From the NCBI GenBank assembly GCA_040507005.1, contig JBEVVS010000053.1, forward strand, positions 1 through 64,000: a stretch of DNA of 64,000 nt, read 5' to 3'. Below, piece by piece: positions 32,760 through 41,985 of this stretch (positions are counted from its first letter, which is position 1; each line of letters opens with the position of its first letter). Below the pieces are notes generated by a model. It ran no database searches. It saw nothing but the letters and a program-made list of their open reading frames with translations, and was not told the origin of the DNA. A program made the position numbers and the translations under genes. The DNA comes from Thiodiazotropha sp040507005 (GTDB lineage: Bacteria; Pseudomonadota; Gammaproteobacteria; Chromatiales; Chromatiaceae).

Positions 32760-35327
32760 TTATTCTGAATCGTCGCTGGTCGGTTGCGGATTTTGCATGA
32801 AATTCGATGTTTGGCTGTGGTTAATCAGTGCCTGCTGAGATTTAATTCTGAATTCCTCTTCCGCAATCCTCCGCAATGTCAGCTCTTTTTCCAATCTAAT
32901 TTCATCCGCAATTGTCGCCTCGGGGGTTTTATCAACTTTGTTTGATTTGTTGATTTCCGCCCTATTGACAACTACTGCCTGACCAACAGGAGTAGAAGTT
33001 TTGTGTGATTTGGTTTGAGTTTGAATCGAACCTTGGTCCTGGCTCTGTTCAGAAGTGACCTCTGCTGCATTAACCCCTGACTTGGGTTCTTCACTGAAAA
33101 TCGTGAAGAGATATGCGGTACCAGCAATCAGCATCGCTATGAGTATGATGCTAGCGATGGTGAATGATGACAGATGGAAACCATTTTTGAATATTAGAGG
33201 TTCAGCTTCCACGCGGAATGGGGGTATCGTGGCTTTGGTTTTTAGCTGTTGTTTGGACTTGACCTGATCTTGGTCGGGGAATAGATGAACGCTGGGAGGC
33301 TCACTCTCCACACGATTGGCAATAGTGTCGGGCAATGGGTTCAGCAACAGATCTGAATTCTGGGTGTTACTGACGCTCGCGGAATCAGTTTGGGTTTGGG
33401 AGTTAGAATCAAGACCGCTGCTTTCTGTATCGACTCTCTTCTCTTTGCTTGCAATATGTATTTTTTTCTGTTTTTCTTCGGCCAACTCCTGCTGCAATTG
33501 ATCGAGCTGCATGTGCAGTAGTTTGATGTTGTCCTCAAGGCTGTGTACCAATTGATTGGATTTGATATTCTCCGACTCTGCCTTCTCTGTGCGCCCCTTC
33601 AGTTCTGCGATCTGACTCTCGAGGCGCTTATTCTCTTCCTCAAAAAAGAGTTGGTTACTATTGTCGGAGCCAGATCGAGACTCCTGCTCCATGACTAGGG
33701 CCTGATTTAAGCTCTCAATGGTTTCAAGACGACCAAGAAGTTCTTTGTTTACACTCTCCGCAGTTTCAGCCTGCTGCAGAAAACTGCTTTTCTCGTTCTC
33801 AACGGCTTCAATTCGTTGCAGGAGGCCACTATTTGTGCTCTCTGCGGTTTCCGAGCGTTGGATGAGAAGGTTGTTTTCGCTCTTTAGGACCTCAATCCTT
33901 TGCAGAAGATCTTTGCTGTTATCTTCGGACGCTTCTGCTTTTTGCAGGAATTCGTGATTTTCAATTTGCAGCTCACTGAACTTGACCTGCATCTGTTGCA
34001 GTTGGCTTTCCAACTCGAATAACCGTCGGCGTAGGTTATCCGATTCTGCGGATTGCCGTTTCCAGTGAGCTATCTCATTTATCAGTTGACGGTTTTCGTT
34101 TGTCAGACGTTCTATCGTCTGTTGATGTTCAATCAACTCACTATCCGGATCATCCTGGTCAATCGCATCATTGCCATATTTGGCTTTTATTTGGGCAACC
34201 TGCTCAGCTGCAAGACGATGGATTTCGGTGGCACTTCGAGTAGGCGAGGTTTGAGAAGCGGTCGTGTTGTTTGCTGATTGACTCGTCAACTCTGATGTAT
34301 CAGATACCAGATTGACATGGTTTGGACTCTCATTGCCTTTGTCGACAACCTTGTTGCCGCCATTTTCCATCGCAGTATTGAGCCGCCCTTGTGCAAGGTT
34401 GAGCAGTTCAATGAGGCGGGTTCCGGGCTTTATGTCTGGTGCTGAGATGGCAATGCTTGCACTGATGATCTGTTCTGATTCACCCAGATAGAACTGTTTT
34501 GTTGCCAGGTCTTCAAGAATTCTTCTACCGAGATATCGGGTGCCTATTGCATTTGAGGCCGGACGCAACATAGCGAATAGACCTCTACCGAAATAGGCGA
34601 GGGTGTCGTCAGGGTGAATATGCAGGTTTATGATCTCTGCCAATGAGCGCAGAATGTGGTCAATAGCCGGGTCACTGTAATGTTCGGAAATCTCATCGAT
34701 CTGATCAATTCTGACCAGGGCAATGGCGAGTTCATTCTTATTGCGGATGGCAAAGGCGAGTTCCCGACTGGCGGATACCATGAATTGCTGTTTGTCGGCG
34801 ATTCCCTCTAGATAATCGGATTGTGGCTCAAACTCCTGTTGGGCGGTCTCATTCTCTTTTGACGAGGTCTCCTGTTGCGCTCGCTGAGTCTCTCCAAACC
34901 TTTGCACATATTCTTTAATGTTGTCAGCATCAAAGGGTTTACAGATGATCTCATTCGCGCCCATTTGATCCAGTTCTTGACGGATTTCTTGACTCTCCTC
35001 ATTGCCAGTCACAACGATAAAAGGGATTTTAGCGAGTGCAGGTGATTCTGAGGATCTGACCTTGGTCAAAAGAGCTCTGCCGTCGAGTTTCGGCATCGAA
35101 AGGTCACTAAAGACAAGGGTCACAGATGGTGTATCGCAGAGAAGATCCCAAGCCTCTTGGCCATTTTCCGCCTCAATAATCTGGCAATCATCCTTGAGGA
35201 TATTTTTAAGCGAAACCCGAACCACACGCGAATCATCAGCGATAAGCACGACTGGCTTGTCGCCGGTATGATGAGAAAAGCTAGTTAGAGCCTGTTCTGC
35301 CATTCCGTCTGGATCTTGTTGTTTCAT
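32760..35327 (-). CDS. receiver / degenerate GGDEF / coiled-coil membrane protein
   Basis: An 855-residue protein. Residues ~24-145 form a receiver domain with phospho-Asp in LVFSDLSMPKLDG and Lys in IICKPFD. Residues ~180-335 fold like a GGDEF domain, but the catalytic motif is replaced by FGRGLF, so it should not make c-di-GMP. A long coiled coil follows (~400-640), with near-repeats such as LLQRIEAVENEKSSFLQQAETAES. A single membrane helix near residue ~740 (FTIASIILIAMLIAGTAYLF) precedes a short Gln/Lys-rich tail. It could relay a phosphorylation signal to a membrane-tethered scaffold, perhaps as a c-di-GMP pseudoenzyme or polarity factor; this is inference. No kinase gene is adjacent. 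It converges on the DUF2914 gene. Confidence 0.85.
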   Translation of the reverse strand: MKQQDPDGMAEQALTSFSHHTGDKPVVLIADDSRVVRVSLKNILKDDCQIIEAENGQEAWDLLCDTPSVTLVFSDLSMPKLDGRALLTKVRSSESPALAKIPFIVVTGNEESQEIRQELDQMGANEIICKPFDADNIKEYVQRFGETQRAQQETSSKENETAQQEFEPQSDYLEGIADKQQFMVSASRELAFAIRNKNELAIALVRIDQIDEISEHYSDPAIDHILRSLAEIINLHIHPDDTLAYFGRGLFAMLRPASNAIGTRYLGRRILEDLATKQFYLGESEQIISASIAISAPDIKPGTRLIELLNLAQGRLNTAMENGGNKVVDKGNESPNHVNLVSDTSELTSQSANNTTASQTSPTRSATEIHRLAAEQVAQIKAKYGNDAIDQDDPDSELIEHQQTIERLTNENRQLINEIAHWKRQSAESDNLRRRLFELESQLQQMQVKFSELQIENHEFLQKAEASEDNSKDLLQRIEVLKSENNLLIQRSETAESTNSGLLQRIEAVENEKSSFLQQAETAESVNKELLGRLETIESLNQALVMEQESRSGSDNSNQLFFEEENKRLESQIAELKGRTEKAESENIKSNQLVHSLEDNIKLLHMQLDQLQQELAEEKQKKIHIASKEKRVDTESSGLDSNSQTQTDSASVSNTQNSDLLLNPLPDTIANRVESEPPSVHLFPDQDQVKSKQQLKTKATIPPFRVEAEPLIFKNGFHLSSFTIASIILIAMLIAGTAYLFTIFSEEPKSGVNAAEVTSEQSQDQGSIQTQTKSHKTSTPVGQAVVVNRAEINKSNKVDKTPEATIADEIRLEKELTLRRIAEEEFRIKSQQALINHSQTSNFMQNPQPTSDDSE

Positions 35328-35871
35328 GACAATGGATTTCTACAAATTGCTTCGACTAATTGGCTAAAAACTTTAGCTGGAAGCAGTCAATGTAGATTGT
35401 AAAAAATATCCAATAACTTACTGTTAAGAAAGAAATAAATACTTTTAATCCTATTGTGTTAAATTGCAAATTGAGAGTTGTGTCACCCAGGGTAGAGGAT
35501 CCTTTCCAGAGCGCTTTTCACACAAACTGTAAGAAATCCTAATCCCGAGGTGATTTTTGCTGATCCTGATGTAGGGTGACTGATCACTTCCTGTGAGGGG
35601 CAACATCGAGCATACCCTCATACGTCACGGGAATTTTGGAACAGGTTCATACTTTATAAAATCCCGTTAATCCATAGGTTTATTTCATTTACTTAGCAAA
35701 ATTTAGGACCCATTTCCTGTCTCTGAGATGGGCAGTTTGGCAGGGATTATTGTGAACCTTGACGCACTCTTACTCCTAATCTAGCTTGATGTTGAGCTAG
35801 AGCTTGAGATATTGCAGATTCGGCCGATAGCCAGTTTGATCAGCACAACAAACGAGTCAACGCAGGAAGAG
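35328..35871. other. divergent intergenic region upstream of the HDOD gene
   Basis: About 480-540 AT-rich bases between divergent signalling genes. No RNA gene, repeat or operator recognised by eye. It must hold the promoters of the receiver/GGDEF-like gene and of the HDOD gene. Confidence 0.5.
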
Positions 35872-36780
35872 ATGACAAAATCAGTCTTTTATCTTTCAGA
35901 TGGTGAAGTTGTAGAATCCTCGGAACAGAGGGAGGCAAAACACCAGGAGCGGGAATCGCTCATCGTTAAGTCGTTTGTGGACGCTGTCAAGGAAGACCTC
36001 CTCGCTAATAAGATTTATCTTCCTACATTACCTTCACTGGCGCTCGAAGCCCTTGTGGTGATCAATGATGCCGGTAGTTCGGCCCATGATCTGGAAAAAG
36101 TGATTTCCAGGGATGCCGCACTAACCGCAAGGTTGATTCGATATGCCAACAGTCCGCTCTATCGGGGGCTGAACACCATAGCATCAATTCGTCCAGCGAT
36201 TACCCGCATAGGATTTCAACGGGTAAAAAATGCTGTCTATGCGGTCTCCATGAAAGAGGTCTTTCGTACTTCGGAAAAGGATATCGAGCGGCGCATGAAC
36301 AAGTTATGGACCCACTCGGTGAAGGTTGGTGCGCAGGCGGCTATCCTGGCCAAGGGCCAACCCAATCTCGATCCGGATGTGGCACTGGTTGCTGGATTGG
36401 TACACGATATCGGACAAATTCCACTGCTGATCAAGGCGTGTCATTTTCCCGAGTTGCTCGACAATCCTGGCTTTTTGGACAAGGTCTTGCTGAAAATGCA
36501 CACACAACTGGGTGGCAGCATTCTTAAACTGTGGAAGTTTGATGCACATGTTATCGAAGCGGCTGCCGAGCATGAAAATCTAAAACGCGATCCGGGTGAT
36601 GCCCCGGTCGATTATGTCGATGTGGTCCAAGTGGCGAATATCATGGCCTACGAAGGTACTAGCCATCCCTTTGCAACGATTGACCGCTCAGAAATCAAGG
36701 CATTTGCTCGTCTGGAAAAGGCAACAAACGACGGCTCTTTGGATGAAGAGACAAAAAAGGTCGAGGATGTTTTTTTCTGA
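35872..36780 (+). CDS. HDOD domain signalling protein
   Basis: A 302-residue protein from ATG 35872, preceded closely by AGGAAGAG; the frame is open back to TTG 35812. The HDOD domain (LPTLPSLALEALVVINDAGSSAHDLEKVISRDAALTARLIRYANSPLY ... LVHDIGQIPLL) is a non-catalytic relative of HD phosphohydrolases found in bacterial signalling, chemotaxis and type IV pilus or c-di-GMP circuits. The His/Asp in VHDIG remain, but the rest of the HD site is typical HDOD. It is divergent from the receiver/degenerate GGDEF gene; shared signalling is plausible. Confidence 0.88.
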   Translation: MTKSVFYLSDGEVVESSEQREAKHQERESLIVKSFVDAVKEDLLANKIYLPTLPSLALEALVVINDAGSSAHDLEKVISRDAALTARLIRYANSPLYRGLNTIASIRPAITRIGFQRVKNAVYAVSMKEVFRTSEKDIERRMNKLWTHSVKVGAQAAILAKGQPNLDPDVALVAGLVHDIGQIPLLIKACHFPELLDNPGFLDKVLLKMHTQLGGSILKLWKFDAHVIEAAAEHENLKRDPGDAPVDYVDVVQVANIMAYEGTSHPFATIDRSEIKAFARLEKATNDGSLDEETKKVEDVFF

Positions 36781-36796
36781 ATAGATAGCTTGCAAG

Positions 36797-37405
36797 CTAT
36801 CTGGCCAGAACATCAACCCCTTCATTCCGTAACATAGCGATTAGACGTATCAGCGGCAGTCCGATTAAGGCGTTTGGGTCATCTCCCTCCAGGCGTTCAA
36901 AAAGCGAGATGCCCAAACCCTCTGATTTAAAAGAGCCTGCACAGTTATACGGCTTCTCTTTAACCAGATAGTTTTCAATTTCCCGTTCCTGCAAGACCCT
37001 GAATACGACATGGAAGGGCTCACAACAAACTTGAAGTTGGCCAGTCTCGCTGTTTAGCAGGCAGAGACCGGTCAAAAAAGTGACCCGCTTTCCCGATGCT
37101 TGCATCAATTGCTGCATCGCCTTTTGATGATCACCCGGTTTTCCCAGGATCTTGCCATTCACAACCGCGATCTGATCGGAGCCTATTATGAGACCAGTCG
37201 GATGATCTTTCGCTACCTCTTTAGCCTTGCTTTCGGCAAGGCGGATAACTAACCCCTGCGGGGACTCATTCGGCCGTGTTGATTCATCAATATCGGGGGA
37301 GGCAGAGCTGAACTCGACACCCAGGCGACTCAGCAACTCACGACGAAAGGGGGAACTGGAGGCAAGAATGATCTGTGGCTGGGGTGAAGTGTCGGAGTTG
37401 GGCAT
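36797..37405 (-). CDS. Maf-like nucleotide pyrophosphatase (YceF type)
   Basis: A 202-residue protein from MPNSDTSPQPQIILASSSPFRRELL; the upstream codons to 37450 look like non-genuine extension. Motifs ILASSSPFRRELLSRLG, DESTRPNE, IIGSDQIAV and FKSEGLGISLFERLEGDDPNALIGLPL are those of Maf proteins, and the pattern fits the YceF subgroup, which hydrolyses 7-methyl-GTP. In many gammaproteobacteria this gene lies immediately beside yceD-rpmF-plsX. Here oadGAB separates it from yceD, and it is on the opposite strand. Confidence 0.9.
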   Translation of the reverse strand: MPNSDTSPQPQIILASSSPFRRELLSRLGVEFSSASPDIDESTRPNESPQGLVIRLAESKAKEVAKDHPTGLIIGSDQIAVVNGKILGKPGDHQKAMQQLMQASGKRVTFLTGLCLLNSETGQLQVCCEPFHVVFRVLQEREIENYLVKEKPYNCAGSFKSEGLGISLFERLEGDDPNALIGLPLIRLIAMLRNEGVDVLAR

Positions 37406-37708
37406 TGAGGATGCAACTTGGATGGTCAGAATTGCTGCACATAGTAACAAAATTGCAGCCGGCGCTTCACGCCTAATTCAAATTGGAAGCGTTTTGCTAT
37501 GAGAATGGGTTGAAATATTATTTTTATATTGGGGTTTGTAAATGTATCATTTAAATATACAATACAAATCATATATATTCTAAATAGAGAGGTATTTTCT
37601 CCTATAAAACATGCTGATAGCCCTCCCTGGGATTTAAACCACAGCTTGACAAGGGGCGTAAACCCAACGTAGAAATGGGCCTGCACAATTTTGGGGTCCA
37701 GTTCTGCT

Positions 37709-37966
37709 ATGCCAACAACAGACTTGTTGATGACGGGTATCAATCTCATGCTTCTCGGGATGGGGATCGTGTTCACCTTTTTGCTTATCCTCGTTTTCAC
37801 TATGAAAGGCATGTCCAAGTTGGCACTTAGCCTAACTCCACGACAAGCGGATTCTGAAAGGGTATCATCACAACCTTCGATTTTAGGGCAGGGCCAGGCG
37901 GGTACGCGGGGAGATCTGGTCGCGGTCATTACGGCTGCCATCAGTAGTTATCGAGCCACCCATTAA
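37709..37966 (+). CDS. oadG: oxaloacetate decarboxylase gamma subunit
   Basis: An 85-residue protein from ATG 37709 with a single membrane helix (TGINLMLLGMGIVFTFLLILVFTMKGMS) and a short hydrophilic tail, the standard OadG plan. The subunit joins the biotin/carboxyltransferase subunit OadA to the membrane pump OadB. It sits 68 bases upstream of oadA in the normal oadG-oadA-oadB order. Confidence 0.88.
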   Translation: MPTTDLLMTGINLMLLGMGIVFTFLLILVFTMKGMSKLALSLTPRQADSERVSSQPSILGQGQAGTRGDLVAVITAAISSYRATH

Positions 37967-38034
37967 CAAGATCTAACAACACTCCCTTTTTAGAGAATTA
38001 ATTTGGCTGTTTACCAATCAACGGCGGCTAGTTT

Positions 38035-39834
38035 ATGAGCGAAAAGAAACCACTTGGAATTACAGATGTCGTGCTACGCGATGCACACCAGTCTCTGTTT
38101 GCAACCAGAATGCGTATCGAAGATATGCTGCCTATTGCGGAGAAGTTGGATAATGTAGGTTTTTGGTCTCTGGAGACCTGGGGTGGCGCCACCTTCGATG
38201 CCTGTATTCGATTTCTGGGTGAAGATCCTTGGGAGCGTATTCGAAGGCTCAAGGCAGCGATGCCGAAAACACCCATGCAGATGCTTTTTCGCGGACAGAA
38301 CATTCTCGGCTATAGACACTACGCTGATGATGTAGTCGATAAATTTGTCGAAAGGGCAGCAGTCAACGGCGTCGATGTGTTTCGAATATTCGACGCCATG
38401 AACGATCTGCGAAATCTTGAGACAGCCATCAAGGCCACACTCAAGGTTGATAAGCATGCGCAGGGTACCATGTCCTATACGGTCAGCCCGGTCCATAACA
38501 TGGAGTATTGGGTTGACATGGGCAAGCGCTTGGAAGAGATGGGCTGCCACTCGATCTGCATCAAGGATATGGCAGGCCTGTTGAATCCCTATCTCGGCTA
38601 TGAGTTGGTAACCCGTCTAAAAGAGGCCGTCTCCATACCCATCGCAATGCAGAGCCATGCCACCACCGGTATGAGTACGGCCACCAATATCAAGTGTGCC
38701 GAAGCCGGCATCGACATGCTCGATACCTCGATCTCTTCGATGAGTATGACCTATGGGCATTCAGCGACGGAATCCGTGGTGGCAATACTCAAGGAAAGTG
38801 ATCGCGACACCGGACTCGATCTGAATCTGCTTCAGGAAATCGCTGCCTATTTTCGCGAGGTACGTAAAAAATACGCCAAATTCGAAGGTTCGCTCAAAGG
38901 TGTCGACTCCCGTATTTTGGTGGCACAAGTGCCTGGTGGCATGTTGACCAATATGGAAAATCAGCTCAGAGAGCAGGGGGCCAGCGATAAACTGGATCTG
39001 GTGCTCGAAGAGATTCCCCGGGTGCGCAAGGATCTGGGTTACATTCCTCTGGTGACACCAACTTCACAGATAGTGGGAACTCAATCAGTGATCAATGTGC
39101 TGATGGGTGAACGTTACAAAAACATCGCCAAAGAGACCGAGGGCGTGCTCAAGGGTGAATATGGCGCCACACCTGCACCGGTGAACAGTGAGCTTCAGAT
39201 GAAGGTCCTTGAGGGCGCCGAGCCAATAACCTGTCGCCCGGCCGATCTGCTGGACGATGAGATGGACAAGCTGACGGCCGAGTTCCATGACCTGGCTGAA
39301 GAGCATGGGATCAAGCTAGCTGCCGATGAGGTGGATGATGTGCTCATCTATGCACTTTTCCCTCAAGTCGGATTGAAGTTTCTCAAGAATCGCGATAATC
39401 CGGATGCCTTTGAACCACCGCCAGGGGCTGAGCCTGCGGCAGCTGCACAGGCTCCGGCACCCGCTGCTAAGGCTGTCAGCAAAGGTGGCCCCGAGTCCTA
39501 TCAGGTCGAGGTCAACGGTGTTGCCTACAATGTCAAGGTTACCCCCAGTGGGGCGGTATCCGAAGTGGCTCCAGCCGCCGCTCCCGCTGCGACCCAGAGC
39601 ACTGCGCCGGCAACTCCTCAAGGAGAGGCTATCAACGCGCCACTCTCCGGAAATATCCATGCGATCAAGGTCGCTGTGGGTGATAGGGTCACCTCTGGGG
39701 ATGTGGTAATGGTTCTCGAGGCGATGAAGATGGAGACGGAAGTTCGTGCCACTGCGGCGGGAACTGTCACCCAGATATTGGTGAAAGAGGGTGATAGTGT
39801 CCAGGTTGGATCACCCCTGCTGAGTCTCTCCTGA
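38035..39834 (+). CDS. oadA: oxaloacetate decarboxylase alpha subunit (biotin carboxyltransferase)
   Basis: A 599-residue OadA: carboxyltransferase TIM barrel with DVVLRDAHQSLFATRM and the metal-ligand histidines in QSHATTGMS. A PYC/OADA conserved domain, an Ala/Pro-rich linker (~465-525) and a C-terminal biotinyl domain with the biotinylated Lys in VLEAMKMETEV follow. It moves the carboxyl group from oxaloacetate to biotin, releasing pyruvate; OadB then decarboxylates biotin while exporting Na+. The oadB ATG begins one base after the stop. Confidence 0.96.
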   Translation: MSEKKPLGITDVVLRDAHQSLFATRMRIEDMLPIAEKLDNVGFWSLETWGGATFDACIRFLGEDPWERIRRLKAAMPKTPMQMLFRGQNILGYRHYADDVVDKFVERAAVNGVDVFRIFDAMNDLRNLETAIKATLKVDKHAQGTMSYTVSPVHNMEYWVDMGKRLEEMGCHSICIKDMAGLLNPYLGYELVTRLKEAVSIPIAMQSHATTGMSTATNIKCAEAGIDMLDTSISSMSMTYGHSATESVVAILKESDRDTGLDLNLLQEIAAYFREVRKKYAKFEGSLKGVDSRILVAQVPGGMLTNMENQLREQGASDKLDLVLEEIPRVRKDLGYIPLVTPTSQIVGTQSVINVLMGERYKNIAKETEGVLKGEYGATPAPVNSELQMKVLEGAEPITCRPADLLDDEMDKLTAEFHDLAEEHGIKLAADEVDDVLIYALFPQVGLKFLKNRDNPDAFEPPPGAEPAAAAQAPAPAAKAVSKGGPESYQVEVNGVAYNVKVTPSGAVSEVAPAAAPAATQSTAPATPQGEAINAPLSGNIHAIKVAVGDRVTSGDVVMVLEAMKMETEVRATAAGTVTQILVKEGDSVQVGSPLLSLS

Positions 39835-39835
39835 T

Positions 39836-40975
39836 ATGATTGAAATAGGCATTCAACCGCTTTGGCAGTCAACCGGACTGGCCAATCTGGAGTGGGGGCA
39901 GGTATTGATGATGGGAGTCGGCTCCCTTTTGATCTACTTGGCGATCGTTAAGAAGTTCGAACCCCTGTTGCTGGTACCTATAGGCTTTGGCGCCATTTTG
40001 AGTAATATCCCTCTCGCCGGTATCGGTGGTCCTGAAGGAATACTGGGCTACATCTACCAAGTCGGTATAGAGACCGGTGTATTTCCCCTGCTGATCTTTA
40101 TGGGGGTCGGTGCATTGACCGACTTCGGGGCCCTGATCGCTATGCCCTGGACGTTGCTGCTGGGTGCTGCCGCCCAGTTTGGTATTTTCGTCACCTTGTT
40201 GGGTGCATTGGCATTGAATTTCGTACCGGGGTTCGAATTCACTCTGGCGGATGCTTCCGCAATTGCGATCATCGGTGGCGCTGACGGGCCGACCGCGATC
40301 TTTCTGGCTTCCAGGCTCTCCCCCGATCTGTTGGGTGCGATTGCGGTCGCGGCTTACTCCTACATGGCCCTGGTGCCGATCATTCAGCCGCCAATCATGC
40401 GTCTCCTGACCACTGAGAAGGAGCGCAATGTGGAGATGCAGCAACTGCGCCATGTCACCAAGCTGGAGAAGATTCTATTTCCCTTTGCGGTACTCTTGTT
40501 GTGTGCGATATTTCTGCCATCCGCGGCACCGCTGATCGGTATGCTGACGTTCGGTAATCTGCTCAGAGAGAGTGGTGTTGTGGAACGCCTGAGCCATGCT
40601 TCGCAAAATGAGATCATCAACGTGGTAACGATCTTTTTAGGCCTGGCGGTAGGTTCGAAGCTTTCCGCGGATAAATTCCTGACGGTCGAAACCCTGGGCA
40701 TTCTGGCCCTTGGGGCTTTCGCTTTCTGTATCGGCACCGCGGCCGGCGTTATCATGGGAAAGATCATGTACCGGGTCACAGGGGGCAAAGTGAACCCTCT
40801 GATCGGCGCCGCTGGGGTCTCCGCGGTACCGATGGCAGCTCGCGTGGTCAATAAGGTCGGTCTAGAGACAAATCACCACAATTTTCTGCTGATGCACGCC
40901 ATGGGACCGAATGTAGCGGGTGTGATCGGCTCGGCGGTAGCCGCCGGCATCCTGCTCGCATTGGTCGGTGGTTGA
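39836..40975 (+). CDS. oadB: oxaloacetate decarboxylase beta subunit (Na+ pump)
   Basis: A 379-residue polytopic protein with about nine membrane helices. The region FTLADASAIAIIGGADGPTAIF holds the Asp required for Na+ binding in OadB/MmdB/GcdB. It couples decarboxylation of carboxybiotin on OadA to export of Na+, so the operon links C4-dicarboxylate metabolism to a sodium gradient. Length and motifs are normal. It is the last gene of oadGAB; yceD starts 61 bases later and might be read through. Confidence 0.95.
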   Translation: MIEIGIQPLWQSTGLANLEWGQVLMMGVGSLLIYLAIVKKFEPLLLVPIGFGAILSNIPLAGIGGPEGILGYIYQVGIETGVFPLLIFMGVGALTDFGALIAMPWTLLLGAAAQFGIFVTLLGALALNFVPGFEFTLADASAIAIIGGADGPTAIFLASRLSPDLLGAIAVAAYSYMALVPIIQPPIMRLLTTEKERNVEMQQLRHVTKLEKILFPFAVLLLCAIFLPSAAPLIGMLTFGNLLRESGVVERLSHASQNEIINVVTIFLGLAVGSKLSADKFLTVETLGILALGAFAFCIGTAAGVIMGKIMYRVTGGKVNPLIGAAGVSAVPMAARVVNKVGLETNHHNFLLMHAMGPNVAGVIGSAVAAGILLALVGG

Positions 40976-41036
40976 TCCCGCAGGCACCCCTGTCATTTTG
41001 ACATGGGTGCCTTAGTCATAATATTATTGCCCGCTT

Positions 41037-41564
41037 ATGTTGAAGCGCTTTCCTGATCGGTTGGATCCGTGGCGCTTCGCGGATCTTGGTAAAGAGATCG
41101 GCGGAGAGCTTCCTTTGGAGACCTTTTCAAGGCTGAGCGCTTGCTTGCTGAGAGCGACGGGTGATGTCAGTTTCAAGCTGGTATTCAGCCGTGACCAGGA
41201 GCGGCGGGCACTACTCAATGGTTGGCTCAAGACAGTGCTAGCATTGCAGTGTCAGCGGTGTCTTGAGGAGGTAGATCTGCCGATCGATATCCGTTTGTCC
41301 GTGGTATTCGTCCAAGGATTGGATGAGGCTGAGATGTTACCCGAAGAGGTGGATCCCTGGTTGGTTGAAGAGGATCAAGTGGTGTTCAAGGATTTGATAG
41401 AAGATGAACTTCTTCTGGCCCTACCGCAAGTGGCAACGCATCAACCGGGTGCTTGCCGCGCGCCAGCAGTGGATCTGGATAAGGAGACGCCGGAAGAGAG
41501 CAGTAAGCAAGAACGAGAAAACCCGTTTGCGGTTCTAGCCGATATCAAACGGGATAAACAGTAG
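41037..41564 (+). CDS. yceD: YceD / DUF177 family 23S rRNA accumulation protein
   Basis: A 175-residue protein of the DUF177 family: CQRCLEEVDLPIDIRLSVVFV in the centre, an acidic stretch, VVFKDLIEDELLLALPQVATH, and the usual end ENPFAVLADIKRD. YceD is needed for normal 23S rRNA accumulation in E. coli. It is followed 35 bases later by rpmF, as in most proteobacteria. Two cysteines in CQRC and one in GACRAP may bind zinc. Confidence 0.92.
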   Translation: MLKRFPDRLDPWRFADLGKEIGGELPLETFSRLSACLLRATGDVSFKLVFSRDQERRALLNGWLKTVLALQCQRCLEEVDLPIDIRLSVVFVQGLDEAEMLPEEVDPWLVEEDQVVFKDLIEDELLLALPQVATHQPGACRAPAVDLDKETPEESSKQERENPFAVLADIKRDKQ

Positions 41565-41599
41565 ATTGGTTAACAGACAGAATATTCAGGAGATCAGCC

Positions 41600-41779
41600 A
41601 TGGCTGTTCAACAAAACAGAAAGACTCCTTCCAGACGTGGTATGCGTCGCGCCCACGATGCACTGAAAGGAGAGACTCTCTCAATCGATTCCACCTCGGG
41701 TGAAACCCATCTTCGCCACCATGTTACTGCTGACGGCTTCTACAAGGGGCGTAAGGTAGTCAACACCAAGGGCGAGTGA
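41600..41779 (+). CDS. rpmF: 50S ribosomal protein L32
   Basis: A 59-residue protein translated directly from the sequence: MAVQQNRKTPSRRGMRRAHD, then LKGETLSIDSTSGETHLRHH and ending FYKGRKVVNTKGE. This is the ordinary L32 sequence without zinc cysteines. CAGGAGAT precedes the ATG. It lies between yceD and plsX as in the conserved cluster. Confidence 0.97.
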   Translation: MAVQQNRKTPSRRGMRRAHDALKGETLSIDSTSGETHLRHHVTADGFYKGRKVVNTKGE

Positions 41780-41805
41780 TCTCCCATTCCTAGCTGCTCG
41801 TTATT

Positions 41806-41838
41806 GAAGCCCATCAAGGGAGCCCCCTTGCTGGGTTC
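41806..41838 (+). terminator. terminator or processing hairpin after rpmF
   Basis: GAAGCCCATCAAGGG pairs with CCCTTGCTGGGTTC with one bulge and one mismatch, followed by a short T-rich tail. It could separate yceD-rpmF transcripts from plsX onward. Confidence 0.65.
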
Positions 41839-41985
41839 TTTAATTGATAGGCGAAATTTTTACCACAGCGATCTCTTCTAAAGAAGGGGTTTCAGGTGGC
41901 AACCATCGATCAGGATCAACTCTGTTCAATAATGATAAAAATGAGTGATCCGGTGGGTTTATATGGATGGGTGAATCGTTAATAC

